Shown: positions 31,915 to 40,847, counted from the first letter of the stretch. The stretch is DNA of 64,000 nucleotides from Burkholderia cepacia (GCF_001039005.1 NZ_LDWR01000016.1:53757-117756), one strand, 5' to 3'. Made by a program: numbers and translations. Notes: generated from the letters alone by a model not told the origin.

Positions 31915-32205
31915 TCAGCGCTTGGCCAGGTCGTCGTGGTTGTCGGTTTGCGGTGCCTTCTCGCCGCGATGCACCGAAATCCCGTGAAGCTCCTTGTTGC
32001 GCGCGACCATCTCGCCGGTCGGCGGGTACTGCGTCTTGCCCGTCGGCACGACGCCTTCGTGCTGTGCCTGCTTCAGTTCATTGACGACCTGCGTGCGGGT
32101 CTTGCCCTGCGTTTGCGTCTGCGACTGTGCAAACGCGGCCTGCGTGGCCATACCGAGCGACAGCGTGGCGGTGACGAACAGTGCTGCGAGTTTTGCGGTG
32201 TTCAT
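31915..32205 (-). CDS. DUF4148 secreted protein (paralogue 1)
   Basis: Small exported protein of 96 residues, common in Burkholderia and of unknown function. The signal peptide is at about 1-27 (cut after AFA-Q). The mature part has KTRTQVVNELKQAQHEGVVP and, near the C-terminus, VHRGEKAP followed by D-N-HDD. The start at 32205 is supported by AAGGAGAG. The paralogue at 34413 shares VHRGEKAP and the same layout. It ends 82 bp from the kinase gene, facing it (convergent). Confidence 0.88.
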   Translation of the reverse strand: MNTAKLAALFVTATLSLGMATQAAFAQSQTQTQGKTRTQVVNELKQAQHEGVVPTGKTQYPPTGEMVARNKELHGISVHRGEKAPQTDNHDDLAKR

Positions 32206-32340
32206 TGAGTGCTCTCCTTGATCAGGGTCGCCGGGTGGCGAACCGTGGACCCAGTATGCGAAAGCAGCCGTGCGCCACCGTGATCGGGAGATGAAAAAAA
32301 CGTCAGATTGCGTGACGACGCGCGGGTCGCGCTCGATCGG

Positions 32341-32369
32341 CATGACGCAATCGTCATGTTCGCGTCATG
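32341..32369 (+). promoter_or_regulatory. metal-regulon box, copy B
   Basis: Palindrome CATGAC-N6-GTCATG (32341-32358) plus a second GTCATG at 32364, exactly 11 bp after the GTCATG at 32353. A -10-like GATCAT follows 20 bp on. Read rightward it would drive the lipoprotein gene; it also lies 136 bp before the DUF4148 gene on the other strand. Confidence 0.65.
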
Positions 32370-32496
32370 GGCGCAATGAGCGGGAAGTGGATCATGAAGT
32401 CTGCCGATGGCCGTCGCGGCCTTCGGTTTTTCACCGCTCGCGACAGCAGCATCGAACGCGGGCGGTCCCGTTCAGACTTTCATTCCGGACCGAAAA

Positions 32497-32736
32497 GTGC
32501 ATCGTCCCGCCATTCGCCTGTCGTTTATCGCAGTCCTGATCGTCCCGTTGTTCGCGGGCTGCGTATCGACACGTTCTGATCCCGGCACGACCGTGTCGGC
32601 CGCCGCGCGCAAGCCGGTGCCGACCGACCTGATGCCGGGCGAGCAGATCGACTATGCCGGGCATCGCTGCGGCAATCCGAACCTGCACGTGAAGACGCAT
32701 CCTTGCCTGTTCCCGCAACGCAATCCCGCGCCGTGA
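32497..32736 (+). CDS. small putative lipoprotein, function unknown
   Basis: From GTG at 32497 the frame encodes 79 residues with a basic start, a hydrophobic stretch and the lipobox LFAGC, so it should be lipid-anchored. The mature part (PGEQIDYAGHRCGNPNLHVK) has two cysteines and two histidines that could bind metal (inference). I prefer this GTG to the ATG at 32407 because it gives a canonical lipoprotein signal and leaves room for a promoter after box B. No family recognised. Confidence 0.6.
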   Translation: MHRPAIRLSFIAVLIVPLFAGCVSTRSDPGTTVSAAARKPVPTDLMPGEQIDYAGHRCGNPNLHVKTHPCLFPQRNPAP

Positions 32737-32753
32737 GCGCGGGACTCGCGATC

Positions 32754-32786
32754 AAAAAAAAGCCCGGTACTCGACGAGTCCGGGCT
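32754..32786 (-). terminator. rho-independent terminator of the porin gene
   Basis: Stem AGCCCGG-T-ACTC / GAGT-CCGGGCT (32761-32786, 3-base loop, one bulge). A run of A at 32754-32760 reads as U7 on the minus strand. It is 150 bp past the porin stop and could also stop rightward transcription of the lipoprotein gene less efficiently. Confidence 0.7.
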
Positions 32787-32937
32787 GAAAGCGTGATCGT
32801 GTCGTGCGACAGCGACCCGCTGCGTGGGTGGGAACGGGACGCGCCCGTTACCGTTCCGATCGTAGCGGCACGACGCATCGTGAACCTGATCGGAACGTGA
32901 CATTTTCGTCACGCAGGCGCGCGTGCCGCCGTCGCGA

Positions 32938-34098
32938 TCAGAACCGGTGGCGCAATCCGAGATTGACGATGCCTTGCGTGCGCGTGCCGCCGTAGCCATA
33001 CGAACCGATCGACGCCTGCGCCGTTTGCGTGCCGCCGTCGAGCGTGCGCTGTTCTCCGTTCGCGCGTTGCCACGCGCCGACCGCATAAAGATCGGTGCGC
33101 TTCGACAGCACGTAGTCGGCGCCCGCGGACACCTGGTGATAGGTCGCGCTCGTATCGCCGCGGGCCCGCGTGTAGCTGTAGCCGACACCGACGAGCAGGC
33201 TGGGCGTCGCCTGGTAGTTGAAGAAACCGCGTGCGGTGTCGTACTTCTGCGTGCCGCGAAACGCGGACATCGCATCGGCCTTGTACAACGCGTTGCTGTA
33301 GTCGACGCCGACCGCGAACGGCGCGAAGTTGTAGCGCAGCGCGCCGCGCGAGATGCCGATCGATTTCGCGGAGATGTAGCCGCCGTTGACCAGCGACCCG
33401 TCGAACGTTCCGTCGGAGGTGCCGTTCCAGCCGGTCCGGATCCCGTTGGCGAGCGATGAACGATTGGCCGCGTAATAGTAGCCGCCGGCCACGTCGATCG
33501 GGCCATTGCTGTACGACAGGCCGGCCGACCAGGTTTGCCCGGCGCCGCTCTTGCCGGCCACGCCGCCGAGCGCAACCATCCCGACGAACTGGAATCCGCT
33601 GATCACGGGCGACGTGTACTTCACGGCGTTGTCGGTGCGCGACGACGTGTCGTAGTTGTCGACGTCGCCGGGTGTCGCGTAGACGCTGCCGAAGTGGAAG
33701 TCGCCGGTCACCGGCCACGCGACATCGGCGAGCGCGTCGTACTGGCGGCCGAGCGTCAGCGTGCCCCAGCGCGCGCTTTCGAGACCGACGAACGCCTGCC
33801 TGCCGAACATCCGGTTGCCTTGCCCGAGCGCGCCGGTGTTCGGATTGAAGCCGTTCTCCAGCGTGAAGACCGCTTTCAGCCCGCCGCCCAGATCCTCCGA
33901 GCCTTTCACGCCGAAGCGGTTGCCGAGCAGATTGCCGTTGCCGAGGCCGACGAGGTTTTTGCCGTCCGCGTTGGCGTTCCACACATACGTCAGCGACGTA
34001 TCGAACAGGCCGTACAGCGTGACTTCCGACGCGTGCGCCGCGTGGGCGGTCGCGAGCAGCGCACCTGACATCATGACGAGCCGAACTGGAGTTTTCAT
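32938..34098 (-). CDS. outer-membrane porin, Gram-negative general type (OpcP/OmpC-like of Burkholderia)
   Basis: Trimeric-type porin of 386 residues. Signal peptide about 1-23 (cut after AHA-S), first strand EVTLYGLFDTSLTYVWNA, then alternating strands with porin hallmarks (NRFGVKGSEDLGGGLKAVF, GNRMFGRQAFVGLES, WGTLTLGRQYD), ending LGLRHRF with the C-terminal F needed for assembly. It is leftward with a terminator behind it. A metal-type box (copy D) lies 137 bp upstream, so porin expression may respond to metal. Confidence 0.92.
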   Translation of the reverse strand: MKTPVRLVMMSGALLATAHAAHASEVTLYGLFDTSLTYVWNANADGKNLVGLGNGNLLGNRFGVKGSEDLGGGLKAVFTLENGFNPNTGALGQGNRMFGRQAFVGLESARWGTLTLGRQYDALADVAWPVTGDFHFGSVYATPGDVDNYDTSSRTDNAVKYTSPVISGFQFVGMVALGGVAGKSGAGQTWSAGLSYSNGPIDVAGGYYYAANRSSLANGIRTGWNGTSDGTFDGSLVNGGYISAKSIGISRGALRYNFAPFAVGVDYSNALYKADAMSAFRGTQKYDTARGFFNYQATPSLLVGVGYSYTRARGDTSATYHQVSAGADYVLSKRTDLYAVGAWQRANGEQRTLDGGTQTAQASIGSYGYGGTRTQGIVNLGLRHRF

Positions 34099-34235
34099 GG
34101 AGTGTCCCTGAGGTTCAAGATGATCGTTCCGTGCATCGGTCGATTCCGGAGCCGCGCTTTTTGCCGGCGAGCGGGAATGTCGCGAACGCGCTGGCGATTC
34201 TGGAAAGTGTTCGGATCGTGAAGGTGAGGGACAAA

Positions 34236-34262
34236 TGAGAAAAATGTCATCGCGACGTCATG
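34236..34262. promoter_or_regulatory. metal-regulon box, copy D (between porin and second DUF4148 gene)
   Basis: Weaker first arm TGAG-N6-GTCA (34236-34249), then GTCATC (34246) and GTCATG (34257) exactly 11 bp apart. It lies 137 bp before the porin start on the other strand and about 60 bp before copy C. Confidence 0.5.
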
Positions 34263-34320
34263 AGGACATCGATTCATGCGCAGTTTCATTCGCACTGCGA
34301 TGCAGTACATGAGAAATCCG

Positions 34321-34347
34321 TGACGAAACCGTCATGCTGCGCTCACG
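34321..34347 (+). promoter_or_regulatory. metal-regulon box, copy C (before second DUF4148 gene)
   Basis: TGAC-N6-GTCA (34321-34334) with GTCATG at 34331 and CTCACG at 34342, again 11 bp apart. The gene start is 66 bp further, the same geometry as copy A before czcC. A further ATGAG half-site sits just upstream. Confidence 0.6.
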
Positions 34348-34412
34348 ATTCCGCACCGCCGCAGGATCAAAGTGAAGGCTCCCGTCACGGATACCAGCAA
34401 GGAGCGAACCCC

Positions 34413-34688
34413 ATGAACATTCGGCGACCGATGATCGTTTTGACCGTTGCCGCGCTGTCGATCGCGGCCTTCTCGCAAGCCGCGGCCGCGCAGGCGAAAA
34501 CGCGGCAGGAAGTGCGCCAGGAGCTGGTGCGCGCGCGGCACGACGGCGTGATCCCGAGCCCGAATCACGACTATCCGGCGAGCCCGGCAACCATCGCGCG
34601 CAATCAGGAAATCCATCGCTCGACGGTGCATCGCGGCGAGAAGGCGCCGACGGTCGATGCGCACGACAACCGCTTCGCGATGCGTTGA
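34413..34688 (+). CDS. DUF4148 secreted protein (paralogue 2)
   Basis: Exported protein of 91 residues. The signal peptide is at about 1-27 (cut near AAAQA). The mature part has KTRQEVRQELVRARHDGVIP and the conserved tail STVHRGEKAPTVDAHDN, matching the paralogue at 31915. The start at 34413 follows AAGGAGCGAACCCC; the frame extends upstream without signal-like sequence. Metal box C lies 66 bp upstream, so it is a likely regulon member. Function unknown. Confidence 0.88.
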   Translation: MNIRRPMIVLTVAALSIAAFSQAAAAQAKTRQEVRQELVRARHDGVIPSPNHDYPASPATIARNQEIHRSTVHRGEKAPTVDAHDNRFAMR

Positions 34689-34754
34689 TCCTTCATTCAC
34701 GGCCGATCGCGGTGACGCCGCTCGGCCAATTTCCCCTATGACAAGGAGCGCGCC

Positions 34755-35258
34755 ATGCGCACTATCGCAACAGGAATCGTGTTTGCCGCCTGCTTGATGT
34801 CGACGGCGGCGATGGCGGCCGGCTGGCCGGAACGGGCGCTGTCGCACGCGTCGGCGCACGACGTCGGCAGCCGTGCGAACGAGCGGATGCGCTGCGAATT
34901 CGCGGCCGTGCCGGCAGGCGAGTGGAGCGCTACGTTCACGCGCGGGCAATGCGAAGTCGACAACGGCCGGCTGACGTTCGTGCCGGCCGACGCGGGCGGC
35001 GAGTCGAATGTCGCGGAGAAGCGGATTCTGCTGGGTGAAGTCCGTACCGCGTCGCATCAGTCGCGCAAGCTGAAGGAGCAACTGCAGCTGACGACACGCG
35101 ACGAAGTGATTGCGCTGAACGTGCTGACCGACGACGGCCGCCGCAAGTCGCGCGAACATGCGATCGACCTGTGGGCCGCGCTGCGCAACGAGGGCGTGAC
35201 GCCCGTCAACGGCACGCGCATCGTCGACACGTATCCGGCGGGCGCGACGACGTGGTAG
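34755..35258 (+). CDS. secreted protein of unknown function
   Basis: 167 residues with a Sec signal peptide at about 1-21 (cut after AMA-A). The mature domain has two cysteines (RCEF, GQCEV) that could form a disulphide, and no repeat or membrane segment. ACAAGGAGCGCGCC precedes the ATG. It follows the DUF4148 gene by 66 bp in the same direction and may be co-transcribed with it under metal box C. Not recognised. Confidence 0.7.
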   Translation: MRTIATGIVFAACLMSTAAMAAGWPERALSHASAHDVGSRANERMRCEFAAVPAGEWSATFTRGQCEVDNGRLTFVPADAGGESNVAEKRILLGEVRTASHQSRKLKEQLQLTTRDEVIALNVLTDDGRRKSREHAIDLWAALRNEGVTPVNGTRIVDTYPAGATTW

Positions 35259-35288
35259 CCGGCGCGCCGTCGAGCCGCCGCGTGCGGC

Positions 35289-36014
35289 TTACCCGGCCTT
35301 CACCGATCCTTCGATCAGGAAGAACACGATGAAGCCGATAAAGAACGCGGCCGTTGCGAACGGCGTCTCAGGCACTTCGTGCGCTTCGACCAGCAGTTCC
35401 TCGGTGACGAGGTACAGCAGCGCGACGGTGCCCAGCCCCAGCAGCGCCGCGTAGATATTCGCCGGCAGCCCCGCGAACGCCGCGTTGCCGGCCACGGCCG
35501 CGATGCTCAGCAGCGCCGCGAGCGCGACGGGCACGACGATCGACAGCGTACGACCGATGCCGGCCGCCGCGAGCGCCGCGCTGACCGACAGCGCGAGGAA
35601 CAGCACTTCGAGCGTCAGCGCGACGGTCAGGATGATGCCGCTTTCGTCGCTCGCGGAGAACGCGATGCCGAGCACGAGGCCGTCGACGACGAGGTCGATC
35701 GCGGTGACGATGATCAGGCTGAAGGGCAGGCGTGCCTCCTCGAAGCGCGTCTCGATCGCACCCGACAGCGCACGGATCGCGAGCATCAGCGCGATGCCGA
35801 GCACGAAACCGACGACGACCGGAAACAGCGCGTGCGCGCGGTCCTGCGGCAGCAGTTCGAGCGCGGCGGCCGCGAACACGATGCCGCCGGTGAAATGCTG
35901 GATGACGCTCGACGTTTTCGGGCCGGGCGCACGCCATGCGGCCGCGAGGGCGCCGAAACAGGCCGCCAGCACGGGCGGTAACGTGAGCAGCGCAAGCTTC
36001 GCGGTCGGTGTCAT
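35289..36014 (-). CDS. ZIP-like membrane transporter with atypical metal-site residues
   Basis: 241 residues with about eight hydrophobic segments in a ZIP-like order; segment 2 holds HFTGGIVFAAAALELLP, and a charged loop RFEEARLP precedes segment 4. The usual metal motifs HNxPEG are replaced: segment 4 has DLVVDGLVLGIAF and segment 5 lacks the second HNxPEG-like set. It may be a divergent ZIP branch with different metal choice or a non-metal role. The start at 36014 (MTPTAKLALL) replaces a 44-codon unlikely extension. It lies next to the metal island but on the opposite strand. Confidence 0.7.
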   Translation of the reverse strand: MTPTAKLALLTLPPVLAACFGALAAAWRAPGPKTSSVIQHFTGGIVFAAAALELLPQDRAHALFPVVVGFVLGIALMLAIRALSGAIETRFEEARLPFSLIIVTAIDLVVDGLVLGIAFSASDESGIILTVALTLEVLFLALSVSAALAAAGIGRTLSIVVPVALAALLSIAAVAGNAAFAGLPANIYAALLGLGTVALLYLVTEELLVEAHEVPETPFATAAFFIGFIVFFLIEGSVKAG

Positions 36015-36192
36015 GTGGCCTCGGGCAGTGGGCGGGCCGCAGCGGGCGTACTGTCCTGCACCCGATGCGTCGCGCGGTTCGTACGCGCCGGGCGTTGCCC
36101 CGGCATCAACCGGGGATTGAACACCCTGAAGCCGCTCCAGGGTCAAGGCATTTGATGAGAGAGGACGCGCCGGCCGACGCGCCCGTTTCCGG

Positions 36193-37488
36193 TCAAAGCT
36201 GCGCGAGTGCCTGGTCGAGATCGGCGAGCAGGTCGTCGATATGCTCGATGCCGATCGACAGCCGCACCGTTTCCTCCTTCACGCCGGCCTTCGCGAGTTC
36301 GGTCGGCGACAGTTGCCGGTGCGTCGTCGACGCGGGATGCGTCGCGAGCGACTTCGTATCGCCGATGTTGACGAGCCGCGTGAACAGCTTCAGCGCGTCC
36401 TGGAACTTCGCGCCGCCGTCGCGGCCGCCCTTCACGCCGAACGTCAGGATGCCCGGTGCGCGGCCCGACAGGTAACGCGCGACGAGCGGATGGTCCGGGT
36501 GATCGGGCAGGCCCGCATAGTTCACCCACTCGACGTGCTCGTGGTGCGCCAGATGCTGCGCGATCTTCAGCGCGTTGTCGCTGATCCGTTCGACGCGCAG
36601 CGCGAGCGTCTCGATCCCCTGCAGGATCTGGAAGGCATTGAACGGCGAGATCGCCGCGCCCATGTTGCGCAGCGGCACCACGCGCGCGCGGCCGATATAG
36701 GCGGCCGGCCCGAATGCTTCCGTATAGACGACGCCGTGATAGCTGACGTCGGGTTCGTTCAACCGCTTGAAGCGGTCGGCGTGCTGCGCCCACGGGAACT
36801 TGCCCGAATCGACGATCGCGCCGCCGAGGCTCGTGCCGTGCCCGCCGAGATACTTCGTCAGCGAGTGCACGACGATGTCCGCGCCGTGCTCGAACGGGCG
36901 CAGCAGGTACGGCGACGGCACCGTGTTGTCGACGATCAGCGGGATGCCGTGGCGATGCGCGACTTCCGCGAGCGCGGCGATGTCGGTGACGTTGCCGAGC
37001 GGATTGCCGACCGATTCCGCGAAAATCGCTTTCGTGCGCGCGTCGATCAGCGGCTCGAACGACGCGGGGTCGCGCGGGTCGGCGAAGCGCGTCGTGATCC
37101 CGTACTGCGGCAGCGTGTGCGCAAACAGGTTGTAGGTGCCGCCGTACAGCGAACTCGCGGACACGATGTTGTCGCCGGCTTCGGCGATCGTCTGGATCGC
37201 ATACGTGACGGCGGATTGCCCCGACGCGAGCGCGAGCGCGCCAATACCGCCCTCGAGCGCGGCGATCCGCTGCTCGAGCACGTCGGTTGTCGGGTTCATG
37301 ATCCGCGTATAGATGTTGCCCTGGACCTTCAGGTCGAACAGGTCCGCGCCGTGCTGCGTGTCGTCGAATGCGTACGCAACGGTCTGGTAGATCGGTACCG
37401 CGACCGCGCGCGTGGTCGGGTCGGGACGATAGCCGCCGTGCACGGCGATGGTTTCGAGACGCCAGTTCGAAGAGGCCTGATTGGTCAT
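36193..37488 (-). CDS. metY: O-acetylhomoserine sulfhydrylase / aminocarboxypropyltransferase
   Basis: PLP enzyme of 431 residues of the Cys/Met metabolism family that makes homocysteine (or methionine, with methanethiol) from O-acetylhomoserine and sulfide. The PLP lysine K212 is in HSLTKYLGGHG. ETIAVHGGYRPDPTTRAVAVPIYQ is the N-terminal family signature, and the length (about 430) matches MetY rather than the shorter CGS/CGL enzymes. It is divergent from an O-methyltransferase gene. I saw no SAM riboswitch in the 148-bp upstream gap. Confidence 0.92.
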   Translation of the reverse strand: MTNQASSNWRLETIAVHGGYRPDPTTRAVAVPIYQTVAYAFDDTQHGADLFDLKVQGNIYTRIMNPTTDVLEQRIAALEGGIGALALASGQSAVTYAIQTIAEAGDNIVSASSLYGGTYNLFAHTLPQYGITTRFADPRDPASFEPLIDARTKAIFAESVGNPLGNVTDIAALAEVAHRHGIPLIVDNTVPSPYLLRPFEHGADIVVHSLTKYLGGHGTSLGGAIVDSGKFPWAQHADRFKRLNEPDVSYHGVVYTEAFGPAAYIGRARVVPLRNMGAAISPFNAFQILQGIETLALRVERISDNALKIAQHLAHHEHVEWVNYAGLPDHPDHPLVARYLSGRAPGILTFGVKGGRDGGAKFQDALKLFTRLVNIGDTKSLATHPASTTHRQLSPTELAKAGVKEETVRLSIGIEHIDDLLADLDQALAQL

Positions 37489-37636
37489 GGGTGCTCCGTT
37501 TGTTGTTGTGAAGGTCGAGAGTCCGGCTGTCCGGCGATTATGGGAGCACGTGCGCTGCTGTCCTTAGAACGAATGGTTTGTTGCTTATGGGTTCGCGGCG
37601 CATAGAATGCCTTTTTCCGCAGACTAGGGGGGCGCG

Positions 37637-38305
37637 ATGGATCAGGATCAGTGGAACCAGGTGGATGCGTATTTCTCTGCGACGCTCGTGCCGTCCGACG
37701 ACGCGCTCGACGCCGCGCTGGCGGCGAGCGACGCGGCCGGGCTGCCCGCGATCAACGTCGCGCCGAACCAGGGCAAGCTGCTGCAGCTGCTCGCGACGAT
37801 CCGCGGTGCGCGGCGCATCCTCGAGGTCGGCACGCTCGGCGGCTACAGCACGATCTGGCTCGCGCGCGCGTTGCCGCCGGGCGGCACGCTCGTGACGCTC
37901 GAGTTGAGCCCCGAGCACGCGAAGGTCGCGACGCAGAACATCGCGCGCGCCGGGTTCGCGGAAGTCGTGTCGGTGATCGTCGGCAGCGCGAAGGACAGCC
38001 TTGCACGGCTCGTCGACGCGGGTGAGCCGCCGTTCGATTTCATCTTCATCGATGCCGACAAGGACAACAACCCCGTTTATCTCGACGCGGCGCTGAAGCT
38101 GTCGCGGCCCGGCACGGTGATCGTCGTCGACAACGTCGTGCGCGGCGGGCGCGTGGCCGATCCCGACAATCGCGAACCCGATGTGGTCGGCGTGCGCGAC
38201 GGGTTCGCGCGTCTCGTGGCCGAACCGAAGCTCACGACGACGGCCGTGCAGACGGTCGGGCAGAAGGGCTGGGACGGCTTCTCGATCTCGATCGTCGGCG
38301 CGTGA
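37637..38305 (+). CDS. class I SAM-dependent O-methyltransferase (COMT/CCoAOMT family)
   Basis: 222 residues of the metal-dependent catechol/caffeoyl-CoA O-methyltransferase type. The SAM motif ILEVGTLGGYSTIWLA is at 61-76, the metal-ligand segment FIFIDADKDN near 133-142, and VVDNVVRGGRV follows. It probably methylates a catechol-like hydroxyl; the acceptor is unknown. GGGGGG precedes the ATG. Divergent from metY. Confidence 0.9.
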   Translation: MDQDQWNQVDAYFSATLVPSDDALDAALAASDAAGLPAINVAPNQGKLLQLLATIRGARRILEVGTLGGYSTIWLARALPPGGTLVTLELSPEHAKVATQNIARAGFAEVVSVIVGSAKDSLARLVDAGEPPFDFIFIDADKDNNPVYLDAALKLSRPGTVIVVDNVVRGGRVADPDNREPDVVGVRDGFARLVAEPKLTTTAVQTVGQKGWDGFSISIVGA

Positions 38306-38341
38306 CGTGACGGCGGCACGCCCGTGCGGGCGTGCGTCGCG

Positions 38342-39643
38342 TTAGTTCTTGTCGGGATTCTCGGCGCTGCACTGGTCGGGATCGTCGCTCAGCACGATGC
38401 GGCGGATGCGGCCGTTGTCGTAGAACGGCACATCGGGGCAGAACTTCATGCCGGCACGGGTTTGCGTACGCTTCCACGTGACCTTCTCGGTGCGCACGAG
38501 CGTCGGTGCGTGGCCGGGCGTGCCCGGTTTCCAGATGTCGATATACACCCGCGTCATGGACGGCGAATCGCTCGCGTCGCAACCTTTCGGGTTGCCCAGC
38601 GTCGACCGCAGCCCGGTGCCGGTCTGTTCGATGCGCTCCGGAAACTCGATATAACCGTCGCCGTAACCGGGTATGACGTAGCAATAGCGGCGCGTGGTCC
38701 CGTCGAGCACGGGCAGCATGTAGCTGCTGGCCGAATCGATTTCCTTCACGTCGTTGCCCTGCCAGCGGTAGGTCGTCACGCCGTGCTCGCAGCAGCTCGC
38801 GCGCCAGCTCGTCCAGATGATCCGGTGCACGGGATCGAAGTCCGGCGACGTGATGTCCTGCAGCCCTTGCGGGGCGTCGACGAAGCGGCGCGTCTTCGGG
38901 TCGAAGATCCACGTCTGGTACGGAATGTTCGGGCCGGCGCCCATCGATTGCGCGAGCATCAGGTCGGGCCAGCCGTCGAAGTTCACGTCGGCGAATTCGG
39001 GCGTGAACAGGTTGCAGGTGCCGTGCGAGTCGGTCTGCAGCGTTTGCACGACGCGGCCGTGATCGTACAGGCGGATCGCGCTGACGTGCGGCACGTCGTT
39101 GCATGACCCGCTATCGTCCGGCAGCTTGTCCGCAACGAGGCGGATCTCGTAAGGAAACGGCTGGCCATCGTGTTTCAGCGCGAGCGAGACAGGCAGCGTG
39201 CGCTTGCCGTCCGGCGACGCCCACGTGCCGGTCGCCGTGCCGTCGAGCGACGCGACGCGCCATGTGCCTGTCGTGCGATCGGCATCCGTCTTTGCGCCGA
39301 TGTCGCGTTCCGACAGCGTCGCGCCGTGCGCATCGAGCGATCCCTTCAGCGCCAGCCGATAGCGTTTGTCCGATGCGCAGGGCACGTAGCAGTACCAGCC
39401 GGATACCGTGTCGGCGACACGCGACAGCGACACGTCGACGTGCCGGTTGCCGATCGTGCCGGTCCAGTTGCGCGACCAGAACGGGATCTCGACCGAATCG
39501 TCGGCGCTTGCCGCGTGAGCCGGCGCGAACGCGAATGCGGTGACGGCGACCAGCACGCACGAAAGCGCGAAGCGCCAGCCGAGCGTGCGCTGCGTCGCGG
39601 TCGCGGTTGCGGCGCGCGACGCGTTGATGGACGGGAGATGCAT
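38342..39643 (-). CDS. secreted protein with XAC2610-like/VCBS-type segment, function unknown
   Basis: 433 residues. The signal peptide ends near residue 44 (APAHA-A). An N-terminal domain (about 50-170) has RNWTGTIGNRHVDVSLSR and GWYCYVPCASDKRY; a middle segment FADVNFDGWPDLMLAQSM resembles calcium-loop integrin/VCBS-like or XAC2610 proteins. Eleven or more cysteines suggest a disulphide-rich periplasmic protein. The start at 39643 replaces a 70-codon low-complexity extension. It is 58 bp downstream of another secreted protein gene and probably shares its transcript. Confidence 0.72.
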   Translation of the reverse strand: MHLPSINASRAATATATQRTLGWRFALSCVLVAVTAFAFAPAHAASADDSVEIPFWSRNWTGTIGNRHVDVSLSRVADTVSGWYCYVPCASDKRYRLALKGSLDAHGATLSERDIGAKTDADRTTGTWRVASLDGTATGTWASPDGKRTLPVSLALKHDGQPFPYEIRLVADKLPDDSGSCNDVPHVSAIRLYDHGRVVQTLQTDSHGTCNLFTPEFADVNFDGWPDLMLAQSMGAGPNIPYQTWIFDPKTRRFVDAPQGLQDITSPDFDPVHRIIWTSWRASCCEHGVTTYRWQGNDVKEIDSASSYMLPVLDGTTRRYCYVIPGYGDGYIEFPERIEQTGTGLRSTLGNPKGCDASDSPSMTRVYIDIWKPGTPGHAPTLVRTEKVTWKRTQTRAGMKFCPDVPFYDNGRIRRIVLSDDPDQCSAENPDKN

Positions 39644-39701
39644 GGGGCGGCCCCTCGGATTGTTGTGGCTTTTTTCGGTGCGTATCGGCGCGATGCGCGC
39701 G

Positions 39702-40847
39702 TCAGTGGTTGCCTGTCGCGTCGGCCCGGCGATACAGGCGCGGCCATTGATCCTGGAACAGGCCGTTGCACGTGCCGTGCGTGGCGATGTCGTGGAGCAC
39801 GAAGCGTCGGCCGTCGAAGATCCATGACGCGGTCGAGCCGCAATCGCCGGCACTGCGCAGCCTGACCTTGCTCGACAGCGTCGCGTTGGCGGTATCGTAG
39901 CCGGCCTCGGTCAGTTCGTTCGCGAACGACGCCGAATCGAGGCCCGCGTTCGCGTTCTCGCCGAAATTCATTGCCGTCGGCGCGTACGGCGCGGTACGTC
40001 GCACGCGGTACCACAGGTCGGTGTGGTTATACATGCTGCTCGTCTGGCACGGTATCGCGACGAGCGCTTCGTCGGCCGAGATCGCTACGGCGCGCGACAC
40101 CTTCCTGCGATTACCGGCCGACATCTCGTCTTCGACATCGGCCGCACATTGCTTCACGTCGCTGCCGAATTTCGCGAGCACCGCGTCGACGAGCGGGCGC
40201 GGCTCGGCGGCCGACAGGTCGGCGACGGGCGGCGCCGGTGCGATGGCGGGCGGCAGTGCCGGCGCGGCAGGCACCGACGACGCGGGCCGGGTGCCGGGGC
40301 GCAGCAGCGCGGTGACCGTGCCGACGCGGCCCTGCGTGTCGTCGATCAGCAGCAGCGCGGCATTCAATCCCGACAACGGCGTGGGGGCGGCTTGCGCCGA
40401 CGCCGGATCGCCGAAACTCAGCAGTTGCGCATTGCGCGCCGCCGCGAGCCATGCAGCAACCGTGGCCGGATCGCTCGTCCGGATCCGGAACGGGTACGTG
40501 TCGTCGCCGGTCTTGTCGCCGGATGCATGCCATTGAGCCGGCATCGCATCGAACGGGCGGCCGTCGACGCGGGCGGTGCGCAGGTCCAGCGGTGCCGACG
40601 CGAAGATGTCGAGCGACGCCGGTGCGTCGGGGCCGGCATCGCGCGTCACGCGCAGGATGAGGCTGGTGCGTGCATCGTCGATATCGTCGGCGTGGCTTTC
40701 GGCGATGCAGCGGTTGCCGTTGTCGCAGATGACCGACCAGCTCTTGAAGTCGCGCTCGACTGGCGGCCGCGCGAGCGGGCGAGCCTGCGTAGCGAGCGGG
40801 GAAGTCACGAGGAGGGCGGCGAGGGCGAGCGAAAGGCGGTGCGACAT
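39702..40847 (-). CDS. DUF1176 secreted protein
   Basis: 381 residues. The signal peptide is at about 1-22 (cut after TQA-R). The DUF1176 pattern is visible: FKSWSVICDNGNRCIAESH near 34-52, then a C-terminal region with GFDTANATL-like YDTANATLSSKVRLRSAGDCG and ATHGTC. The central proline/alanine linker is near 210-235. Function unknown; these are periplasmic proteins. The start at 40847 is chosen for the signal peptide. It is first of a two-gene leftward unit with the next secreted protein. Confidence 0.78.
   Translation of the reverse strand: MSHRLSLALAALLVTSPLATQARPLARPPVERDFKSWSVICDNGNRCIAESHADDIDDARTSLILRVTRDAGPDAPASLDIFASAPLDLRTARVDGRPFDAMPAQWHASGDKTGDDTYPFRIRTSDPATVAAWLAAARNAQLLSFGDPASAQAAPTPLSGLNAALLLIDDTQGRVGTVTALLRPGTRPASSVPAAPALPPAIAPAPPVADLSAAEPRPLVDAVLAKFGSDVKQCAADVEDEMSAGNRRKVSRAVAISADEALVAIPCQTSSMYNHTDLWYRVRRTAPYAPTAMNFGENANAGLDSASFANELTEAGYDTANATLSSKVRLRSAGDCGSTASWIFDGRRFVLHDIATHGTCNGLFQDQWPRLYRRADATGNH

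Noticed and set aside
32407..32496. ATG at 32407 as the lipoprotein start
   Set aside because: It leaves only a few bases after the promoter predicted from box B and buries the lipobox signal inside the protein; GTG at 32497 gives a canonical lipoprotein.
32896..32913. Fifth metal-type palindrome CGTGAC-N6-GTCACG
   Set aside because: It matches the inverted pair but lacks the half-site 11 bp downstream and lies just past the porin stop with no gene to drive; probably chance.
36015..37636. SAM riboswitch controlling metY
   Set aside because: No conserved SAM-I or SAM-II elements seen upstream of the metY start at 37488.
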